A stretch of 17,856 nt of DNA from RGDT01 sp046719305. Lineage in GTDB: Bacteria; Planctomycetota; Planctomycetia; Gemmatales; Gemmataceae. The notes under the pieces were generated by a model that saw only the letters and a list, made by a program, of their open reading frames with translations, had not been told where the DNA came from and searched no databases. Every line of letters starts with the position of its first letter. Positions within the stretch are counted from its first letter, which is position 1. The stretch covers positions 1 through 17,856 of the forward strand of contig JBDNDE010000056.1 of assembly GCA_046719305.1 (NCBI GenBank), given 5' to 3'. Below are positions 6,233-13,117 of the stretch, in pieces. The translations under genes were made by a program, and so were the position numbers.

Positions 6233-8167
6233 TCAGCCAGCTTTTCGCCGTTCTATCTTTTCACCATCGATGATCTCCTCCTTCTTGGGGGGCAGCGGCG
6301 AGAAGGGGCTGACGATCCCCTCAGCATCGAAGCGTTTTTTGATGCGACGCAGCATCTCGCGTTTGATGGTCCACTGACGCAAAGGACGCGTTTTGAGGTA
6401 GAACTTCAGCACGATATTGCTCGCATCGAAGGCATCCACACCGAGCATCTCGGGTTCTTCGAGGATATAGCTGCCATACAACGGATCATCGCGTAGTTCT
6501 CGGGCTAACTCCAACAGCACCTTCATGGTCCGATCGACATCTTCGGCACAGTTGACCGGAATTTTAAAGAAGGCTCGCGACCAGGTGTGAGTGAGGTTGC
6601 TCACCCGGGTAATGCTACCGTGCGGAATGAAATGACGTACCCCTTCTAGGTCGCGTAGCACTGTCACACGCAGCGTAATTTGCTCCACGGTCCCCGCTGT
6701 CTCACCGATCCTCACCACGTCGTTCACACCGTATTGGTCCTCCATGAGCAGCATGAACCCGCTGAAATAATCTTTGATGAGGTTTTGCGAACCGAAAGCG
6801 ACCGCCAGGCCGACAACCGCTGCGCCGCCCATCAGCGGCACGATCGGGACGCCGGCCTCGTCGAGTAACATCACCAGGCCGCCCCCTAGGATAAACACGC
6901 CCGACACATACCGAAACACCCCTGCTAGGGTGTTGGCTCGGTTCACCCGATCTTCCGGGCCACCGCGACTGGTTGCTTGCGAAATAAACCGCACCAGATG
7001 CTGCGCCACAAAGCGCGCCGTGAAATACAATCCCAGCGTCACGGCCGTGATCAGCAACAGATTCGGGCCGTGGGCCGCCAGCCACCGCAACAGATTTCGC
7101 GGCGTAAAGGGATTGCTTACTGCTTGGAGCTTCTTATCGGCCGCCTCGGCTTCGACCCGGCGACGTTCGGATTCCTCTAAGGCCGCTCGGCGTTCCTGTT
7201 CCAGTTGGATTAATTCGGAATTCAGTGTGTTGACACGATCCGTCAGCGACCGTGCGCGCATTCGTGAATCATGCAACCGCTTGTTGGTTTCGGCCAGCCG
7301 CTCGGCGATCTCTTGACGATCTTGGGTCCGGTTGGGAGGTAACTGCTGTAACCGCTGAGTCAGTTGCATGAGCAACTGCGCCGCCTGATCGGAGATTTGT
7401 CGCTCGGCATCCAAAAGACGCGATGCTGCTGCGATCGCTTCCTGTAGAGCGTTCACCCGTTCTTGGGCGTTATCGACCTTTGCCTGCGCTTCCTGTAAGG
7501 CTTTGAGGCGCTGTTCGAGTTCGTATCGGGCCTGTTTAACTTCTTTGCTCTCTTCAATCACTTTAGCCCGGGCGGTGGGTCTATTAGGCGGTGAGATGTT
7601 TGCGGACGTACTAGAAGGTGGTCCCGATTTCTCTGTAGGCGCTGATTTCTCTGGTTTCTCCGCCAGTGTGGACGGTTGATCCGGCGGGCTGGGTTCTTTG
7701 GCTTGCTCGGGTTTCTCTTTCCCCTCCAGGCGATCCAACTCGATCTGCTCTTTCTCCAGGCGTTTCTTCATCGCCGTTAGGGCGTCTTGTTGTGCCTTGC
7801 GTTTGACGATGGCAAGGTTGTATCGCGCTCGGGCCTCCTCCAGCGATTGCTTCAGCGGTCCGAGCTTGGCTTGCTGCTGCATCGCCTTTTCTTGTTGTCC
7901 CTCGCTAAGCAGGCGTTTGATGGCAACCTCTTCGTCCTCGACGCGCTGCTGAAAGCTGTCGTACTCTTCCTTGGCCCGGGGGTATTCCCCCTCAGGATCG
8001 TCCAGAGCCGCTTGCATCTTTTGCAGTGCTTTGCGGGTCTTTTCAATCGTCTCCCGAACCCTCAGGATCTTCTCGGCCAAGGCTTTGTCATCTGGTTTTG
8101 TCGGTGAGGGCGGAACGATTGGGGCAGTGCCGCTGAGCATCGACACGATGAACCATGCATGGAGCAT
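6233..8167 (-). CDS. MscS-family mechanosensitive channel with long coiled-coil N-terminal domain
   Basis: The 644-residue membrane protein should open under membrane tension to release solutes during osmotic downshock. A short hydrophobic N-terminus (1-20, possible signal peptide) is followed by coiled coil at about 30-150, a Pro/Ser/Lys-rich linker at 151-205 and a second coiled coil at 206-350. Transmembrane helices lie near 369-392, 418-437 and 443-472. The third is the MscS pore helix, rich in Gly/Ala, with G-L-A-V-A-F-G-S-Q-N-L-I-K-D at 453-466. The beta domain follows (Y-G-V-N-D-V-V-R-I-G, then F-I-P-H-G-S-I near 513-519) and then the alpha/beta vestibule to about 620. With the N-terminal region this is nearer KefA-type than minimal MscS (286 residues in E. 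coli), but it has only three membrane helices. GGGAGAAGG (8174-8182, minus strand) lies 6 nt before the start. Confidence 0.9.
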   Translation of the reverse strand: MLHAWFIVSMLSGTAPIVPPSPTKPDDKALAEKILRVRETIEKTRKALQKMQAALDDPEGEYPRAKEEYDSFQQRVEDEEVAIKRLLSEGQQEKAMQQQAKLGPLKQSLEEARARYNLAIVKRKAQQDALTAMKKRLEKEQIELDRLEGKEKPEQAKEPSPPDQPSTLAEKPEKSAPTEKSGPPSSTSANISPPNRPTARAKVIEESKEVKQARYELEQRLKALQEAQAKVDNAQERVNALQEAIAAASRLLDAERQISDQAAQLLMQLTQRLQQLPPNRTQDRQEIAERLAETNKRLHDSRMRARSLTDRVNTLNSELIQLEQERRAALEESERRRVEAEAADKKLQAVSNPFTPRNLLRWLAAHGPNLLLITAVTLGLYFTARFVAQHLVRFISQATSRGGPEDRVNRANTLAGVFRYVSGVFILGGGLVMLLDEAGVPIVPLMGGAAVVGLAVAFGSQNLIKDYFSGFMLLMEDQYGVNDVVRIGETAGTVEQITLRVTVLRDLEGVRHFIPHGSITRVSNLTHTWSRAFFKIPVNCAEDVDRTMKVLLELARELRDDPLYGSYILEEPEMLGVDAFDASNIVLKFYLKTRPLRQWTIKREMLRRIKKRFDAEGIVSPFSPLPPKKEEIIDGEKIERRKAG

Positions 8168-8230
8168 AAATCACCTTCTCCCGAAGTTGGCACCGGCTGG
8201 GGAGAAGCGGCAAGCTACCGGGCCACAATC

Positions 8231-8249
8231 AAAAAAACCCTCTTAGAGG
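8231..8249 (-). terminator. Short terminator-like hairpin in the channel gene leader
   Basis: On the minus strand CCTCTAAGAGG, then G, then T7 (complement of A7 at 8231-8237). The usable stem is 4 bp with a 3-nt loop, so it is weak. The same CCTC arm can pair instead with GAGG at 8255-8258. If the channel transcript starts above 8260 this lies in its leader, 64 bp before the start, and could act as an attenuator. Otherwise it may stop antisense transcription. Confidence 0.25.
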
Positions 8250-8454
8250 CAATTCCTCGAACGATCAATACCAACTCATCGGGGCAGCAGCGAAAGCCTG
8301 CGAGACCACTGATGTGCTTTTTCCAAACTCGCCGAACTGGTTCACCTCCCTGCGTTGCCTTCGATAACCATCCACGCCATCGTCGAGGTGCGGCCAGCTG
8401 GGTTGCGTCGCCTGACCGAGCCGGTTGTCTCGGGGCCGCCTTTTTTGTCGAGCT

Positions 8455-8464
8455 TGCCTAGGCA
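8455..8464. promoter_or_regulatory. 10-bp perfect palindrome TGCCTAGGCA
   Basis: TGCCTAGGCA is exactly self-complementary and overlaps the region just before the TAGAAT -10-like hexamer at 8466. It is a possible operator for the giant-protein gene pair. A single short palindrome is weak evidence. Confidence 0.25.
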
Positions 8465-8499
8465 GTAGAATTCATCCAGAGACGCTAATCGCGTCGGTT

Positions 8500-8540
8500 C
8501 GTCCCTTGGCTCTCACTGTCGGAAGGGACGCTCTCCGTCC
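8500..8540 (+). promoter_or_regulatory. Linked hairpins in the leader of the giant-protein gene pair
   Basis: CGTCCCTT (8500-8507) and AAGGGACG (8523-8530) form a perfect 8-bp stem with a 15-nt loop. GGACG (8526-8530) can instead pair with CGTCC (8536-8540) around CTCTC. The two stems share the 8526-8530 arm and exclude each other. They lie 50-90 bp before the start at 8591, where a transcript leader would be. Confidence 0.4.
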
Positions 8541-8579
8541 GATTCCGATACGGGCGGATTAGCTAACTGCCTCCCAAAC

Positions 8580-8585
8580 AAGGAG
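8580..8585 (+). promoter_or_regulatory. Ribosome binding site of the vWA giant-protein gene
   Basis: AAGGAG lies 5 nt before the ATG at 8591, supporting this start and therefore the cytoplasmic N-terminus that precedes the membrane anchor. Confidence 0.65.
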
Positions 8586-8590
8586 CCATC

Positions 8591-11500
8591 ATGTCCACCT
8601 GGCGAACTCCCACGCCGTTGCCTTCTGGTCCTCCTCGGGTGGGTCTGACTCGGCTGTTGCGCGCCGTGGTGGCTGTATTGCTAGCTCTGGTTGCCTTGGT
8701 GTATCTGCTGCTCTGGCTGGCCCCCGTCCGGCCGGCTGCCCTTCTGATCGCCTACGCTGGTTATGAGGACAATCTGGCCATTGAGGCCAATCCGTATGGT
8801 CACACGCTCAGTCGTCGTCTGGCCCAAATGGCTCGCGACGCACGTCCCTTGGTTCCGTGGTTTGGCAGCGGCGGAACCCTTCGTCTAGTAGCTAATCAGG
8901 AGCAGCGCCGTGGCGTCGATTGGGCAAGCGGTTTGGATAGGGCCCGAGAGCGGTTGTCGCTGATCGTCTTTGCCCTGCACGGTGGAGCCGACGAGCACGG
9001 CGCGTTTTTCTATCCCCACGATGCCAGCGCTGACCCGGCCGACCGTCTCTACTGGCGTGATGTCTTGGCCCGTCTGCGAGAACTACCCGCCTCGCAGGTT
9101 AAGCTCGTTCTGCTAGATGCTACCGCCAACGGTCCCAACGTGGTGGCCGGCCAATGGAGCAACCGCTTCGCCGAAGCACTAGCCCAAACCCAACCAGAGA
9201 TGGCCCGGATCGACAACCTCATCGTCATTTCCGCCAGCGGCCCCGGTGAGCGTTCCTGGCCGGCCGCCGATGGCCGACTGACACTCTTTGGCCAGCATCT
9301 CTTAGCCGAACTGAACCGGGGTGAACGGCAGAGCGTGAAGCAACTAGCGCAACGCCTGCGTGAGGCGGTCGCACGGGATGCGGCCCGGCTGTATCAAGCG
9401 CAGCAGACGGTACAACTGCTGACCCCCACGACACGGGCCGCTGCCGTCCGTATTGCCTTCGGGCTACCTTCGCCGCCCGAGGAGCTACCGGCTGCTTCGG
9501 CCATACCACGCATCGAAGCCGCCTGGCGGGATTATCACGCCACCAATCTCGTCGCTGCTCGGGCCGCTGCTCCCGGCGCACTGCGTCTTTGGCAAGCGTG
9601 GTTACGGCGTTTCGAGGTTCTAGCTCTAGCAAATGTGCCCGAGGCCGACGCCGCTCTGACTCAAGCCGAGGCGGCTGCCCGTCAGGTGCGGAGGCAACTG
9701 GATCCCGGCTTAGTCAGTCCGCCTAACACCTTGTCCGGACCAGCCCTTTTGGGTCAGACGACCACCCCACCCGATCCATTTGTCGAATTCGAGCAATTGT
9801 GGGCCTGCCCCCCGGAAGAAAGGGCCAAACGCTGGCAACCCCTTCAGGGTCGCATCGCGCGAACTGCCATACAAACTGCCTTGATCCAACGCGCTGCGGA
9901 GAATCCGGCCCGCTACCTCGCTTCAGCGGCCGAATGGTTGCGGATTGTCGACGACCCATTTCGGCCAGTGCGTCCCGCTGAGGCCCACTACACCGTAATC
10001 CTAGCACGCGATCTGCCTGCCGACTTGCCCGCATCGCATTGGGACGACGTTCGACTTGCTTTACAAGTACGTTTAGAAGCCGAGCAAACTGCCTTCGGAG
10101 TCGCACCGGGATATGGCTACACCGAACAAGTGCTGGATCGTCCCCGCATTGATGCCGCCGATACCCAACGCCGTCTTGCTCAGGATCTCTTGCTGGCCAC
10201 TCAGGCCGATCAACGCACCACAGCTCGGGAACGGTTGATGTCGGCTCGCGCGGGTTACGCCCAGGCTCGCACGATAGCCCAGCAGCGTCGCGCGGCTCTG
10301 GCCGCCCTACATCGCGCTTGGGACGAGTTACCCGCTCATCTAGCCTGGATGCCGGCCGACCGGACCGAAGCGTTTGTTGCTCTGAACCAGCTCGAACAGA
10401 CCTGGCAACGGGATCGTTCCGACCGAGCCTTGCTCCCCCAAGCCGAAGCGTTGCAAAAAGCCCTCGACGGCCTGCAGACAGCCCTATTAGCCGAGGCTGA
10501 CCGTGCCACGCTGCGTGACGATGCCCGCGTGTTGGCTGTACCGTCTTTGCCGCTCTCGGTTCGGCTGCGGTTACTGGAAGCACGTGAACGTCTGTCTCGC
10601 CGTGACCACACCCTCTTAGATACCCAAACAATCGTGCCCGAAGATACAGATTCTCACGCCTCTCGCTTGCTGATGCTTGCTCGCCTCTGGGCCGAGGCTG
10701 ATGATCCTGCTGTTCGACTCCGCGACTGGCCCGCACGCCTCGATCGTGCCGAACTTTCCGATCCCGCTTTGGCCGATCGCCTCGCTCGTCGGCTAGATGC
10801 CGGCCAGTGGCAAACCCGCATGCTCGGGGCGACCCCACACGATCCGGCCGACACTCTACGTCGGATCGCTTTGGCCGATCTGCTGGCCTGGCAAGCCGGT
10901 CGCAGCATGGCCGAGGGTTTCTATGCCGAAGACAACACCCCCGCCTACCGTCTCGTAAGTCGCGACTATCTGCGAGATGCCGCCCTGCTCGATCCCAAAC
11001 GCGATTGGGAGCCGCTCCGCCGCCAACTAGATCGTTTCCCGACCCTGGCCATTCAGACGCCCCCTGTCACGCGACTATTGGCCGGCGAGACACGGACGAT
11101 TCGAGCCAGCCTAAAGATACCCGAGGGCGTACCGGTCCTATGGGCCGAGCCTGGTCCCGCACTGCTTTCCGAGCAAACCGGCCGCCGCTTCGCCCAGTTT
11201 GTTGACGGTCCCGAGGCCCTAGTGGCCATTCGTAGCCCCGAGTTGGACCGTGACGAACAAACTCCCCCAGACAACTCGACGCCCCGCCCCACCTATGTTC
11301 GCTGGCACGGCCGGTATCGCGGTCTGCGTTTGGAAACCCTAGCCAACGTTTGGTTGCATCCTGTGGCCGAATCGACGCGTTACGAATCCGCTCCGCCGCG
11401 TGGTGGTGCCGTTGCCCTGCGTGCTCCAGCCGAAGTTTTGGCCCGCTATGGCTCGGCCAACGGGGCTGTTGCTATCGTGCTGGATTGCAGCGGCAGCACC

Positions 11501-13117
11501 GGCCCGCCACCGGGCGAGGCTATGAACGAGACGACACGCTATCGCAAATTGCTGCGTGCTCTGCGGAAACTGCTTGCCACGGTGCCGCGTGGCACTCGCC
11601 TGAGTCTGTGGACCTTCGGCCAAGACACCGGCCGCCGGGAAGCTGCCGAAGACACCATCCGCCGGGCAGTTGATCCGGTTCGCTGGAACGGCACGACCGA
11701 GCAAATCGATGCGGTGATGTCCCAAGTCGAGGGGCTTCGGCCGTGGAACGAATCGCCCATCGTGCGGACCATGCTGCGTGCCAAGTCCGACCTGCTGCAG
11801 GCGGAGGGTACGCGGACGCTGATTGTCCTGACCGATGGCATGGACAACCGCATCACCCAAGACAAACAATTCAATCCGGACAAGTTGCCGGTGCCCGAGT
11901 TGCTGCAAGCCCAGTTCAAGGACAGCCAGATCGGTGTCTATGTGGTCGGTTTCGAGATCTCGCAGAAAGAGGAAGCCACAGCCCGCGACCAGTTCGCGGT
12001 GCTAAGCAAGCTCACGCCGCCAGGCGCATTCGTCACCGTCAACAAGATTGACGAGGTGGCCCGCGCCGTCGAACGCGCTCTACGGCCTGATTTACGCTTC
12101 CGCCTAGTGGCTGGGGAGTATCGTTCCGAGGCAGTAAGTGTGGCGGCCAACGGCGAGAGCGACCGCTGGATCGCGCCGCCGCCCGGGGAGAGTGGCACAG
12201 GCGACTTTCAGCTACGCACTCTGGGCGTGCCGTTGGAGCAACGTGTTTCCTTGGGACGCGGTCGCGCTTTGCTGTTGGAATTGACTGGTCAAGGGGAACG
12301 ACCCACGGCCCAGCGATTGCTATTTGGTCGTGAGGGGGACTACCGCCTGGCTCCCATGCGGACGGCGCGGGACTGGCGCGTCAGTGTCTTGCAAAATCAG
12401 ATAGAGGGCAGCAAACTTGGCCTGTTCGCCTGTTTGGAGAAAATCCCCGAACCACGTGAGTCGCCCCTGGAATTGCCCGCTCCACGCGCCGTCTGGCTCA
12501 GCGTCGAATCCGCCACTGCTCCGATTCGCTGGCGCGAAGCGTTCGGCTACCCGGCCTCTTGCTACGCTATCGACGCCGTTGGTTGGTCGGCGACGACTCG
12601 GCCCCGCTTGCGACTGTGGTGGTCCCCCGATCAAGAGCCCCCTTCAGTGTTGTTGCAACGACCGGCCGACTTCCGCGTTCTCGACGATTTGCCGCGTTCC
12701 CTACGTTTGGCGGGTGAATCGGCCACGCTCGACACGGTGGCTCTGGAGCGACGCTGGATCGACGGGGCGTCGCGTTGGTGCGTAGTGGTCCGTGTCAGCC
12801 ACGCACCCGATGAGCCGGTCCAGGCCGTGCTGGAGGGCATGCCCCCATTGGGCGGGGCCGAACATCGCTGGCATAGCTCGGCTGACCGCTACGCCGGCGT
12901 GTTTTGGTATGAGGGCATCGAGACGCGCGATCGACTAGAGGACACCATCGAGCGTCGGCTCTCGGGCCTTCGGCTGCTTCTCTTGGGTGAGTTGCGCCGT
13001 GAAGCATCCAAACGTAAATATGTGGTCGAATTTCTGGATCTGGACACGCCAGCCGCCACACCTGGTCGCCCCAGGGCTGTCTTCAACCCGATGACGACTG
13101 CGGGGGCCAACGAATGA
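8591..13117 (+). CDS. Membrane-anchored giant protein: degenerate caspase-like domain plus vWA domain
   Basis: 1508 residues. One transmembrane helix lies at about 25-46, with Arg16, Arg21 and Arg24 before it, so the bulk should face outside the cytoplasm. Residues 48-290 read as a caspase-like (clan CD) fold: I-V-F-A-L-H-G-G with His130-Gly131 at the catalytic His site, F-Y-P-H-D-A, and K-L-V-L-L-D-A-T-A-N-G, where caspases have D-A-C. Thr178 replaces the Cys, so proteolysis is unlikely. A long helical region (about 300-830) is unassigned. The vWA domain (about 955-1165) has an intact D-C-S-G-S (D965, S967, S969) and L-T-D-G (D1082); Ser1055 sits where MIDAS usually has Thr. The last 340 residues are probably beta-rich and unassigned. 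The stop overlaps the next start as ATGA. A binding or assembly role is inferred; the family is not one I can name. Confidence 0.82.
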   Translation: MSTWRTPTPLPSGPPRVGLTRLLRAVVAVLLALVALVYLLLWLAPVRPAALLIAYAGYEDNLAIEANPYGHTLSRRLAQMARDARPLVPWFGSGGTLRLVANQEQRRGVDWASGLDRARERLSLIVFALHGGADEHGAFFYPHDASADPADRLYWRDVLARLRELPASQVKLVLLDATANGPNVVAGQWSNRFAEALAQTQPEMARIDNLIVISASGPGERSWPAADGRLTLFGQHLLAELNRGERQSVKQLAQRLREAVARDAARLYQAQQTVQLLTPTTRAAAVRIAFGLPSPPEELPAASAIPRIEAAWRDYHATNLVAARAAAPGALRLWQAWLRRFEVLALANVPEADAALTQAEAAARQVRRQLDPGLVSPPNTLSGPALLGQTTTPPDPFVEFEQLWACPPEERAKRWQPLQGRIARTAIQTALIQRAAENPARYLASAAEWLRIVDDPFRPVRPAEAHYTVILARDLPADLPASHWDDVRLALQVRLEAEQTAFGVAPGYGYTEQVLDRPRIDAADTQRRLAQDLLLATQADQRTTARERLMSARAGYAQARTIAQQRRAALAALHRAWDELPAHLAWMPADRTEAFVALNQLEQTWQRDRSDRALLPQAEALQKALDGLQTALLAEADRATLRDDARVLAVPSLPLSVRLRLLEARERLSRRDHTLLDTQTIVPEDTDSHASRLLMLARLWAEADDPAVRLRDWPARLDRAELSDPALADRLARRLDAGQWQTRMLGATPHDPADTLRRIALADLLAWQAGRSMAEGFYAEDNTPAYRLVSRDYLRDAALLDPKRDWEPLRRQLDRFPTLAIQTPPVTRLLAGETRTIRASLKIPEGVPVLWAEPGPALLSEQTGRRFAQFVDGPEALVAIRSPELDRDEQTPPDNSTPRPTYVRWHGRYRGLRLETLANVWLHPVAESTRYESAPPRGGAVALRAPAEVLARYGSANGAVAIVLDCSGSTGPPPGEAMNETTRYRKLLRALRKLLATVPRGTRLSLWTFGQDTGRREAAEDTIRRAVDPVRWNGTTEQIDAVMSQVEGLRPWNESPIVRTMLRAKSDLLQAEGTRTLIVLTDGMDNRITQDKQFNPDKLPVPELLQAQFKDSQIGVYVVGFEISQKEEATARDQFAVLSKLTPPGAFVTVNKIDEVARAVERALRPDLRFRLVAGEYRSEAVSVAANGESDRWIAPPPGESGTGDFQLRTLGVPLEQRVSLGRGRALLLELTGQGERPTAQRLLFGREGDYRLAPMRTARDWRVSVLQNQIEGSKLGLFACLEKIPEPRESPLELPAPRAVWLSVESATAPIRWREAFGYPASCYAIDAVGWSATTRPRLRLWWSPDQEPPSVLLQRPADFRVLDDLPRSLRLAGESATLDTVALERRWIDGASRWCVVVRVSHAPDEPVQAVLEGMPPLGGAEHRWHSSADRYAGVFWYEGIETRDRLEDTIERRLSGLRLLLLGELRREASKRKYVVEFLDLDTPAATPGRPRAVFNPMTTAGANE

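Larger units (their letters stand above)
8168..8590. other. 423-bp intergenic region between divergent channel and giant-protein genes
   Basis: No credible gene: open frames here lack ribosome sites and family-like composition. It must hold both divergent promoters. Visible elements are listed separately: an A7 tract next to a palindrome (8231-8249), a 10-bp palindrome (8455-8464) and two linked hairpins (8500-8540). CCGAG/CTCGG (8416-8420 with 8429-8433) followed seven bases later by T6 (8441-8446) is a poor terminator match. TAGAAT (8466-8471) is a 5-of-6 match to a -10 box but has no good -35 at the right distance. Confidence 0.6.

Noticed and set aside
8416..8446. Possible intrinsic terminator before the giant-protein pair
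   Set aside because: The 5-bp stem is separated from the T6 run by seven bases, so it does not fit the intrinsic terminator model.
8159..8461. 100-codon open frame in the divergent intergenic region
   Set aside because: No ribosome site, low-complexity composition, overlaps the channel gene start and leader.
9723..10838. 371-codon open frame on the minus strand inside the first giant gene
   Set aside because: Arg/Gly-rich composition, no recognisable domain, and fully antisense to a well-supported gene; GC-rich coding DNA produces such frames.
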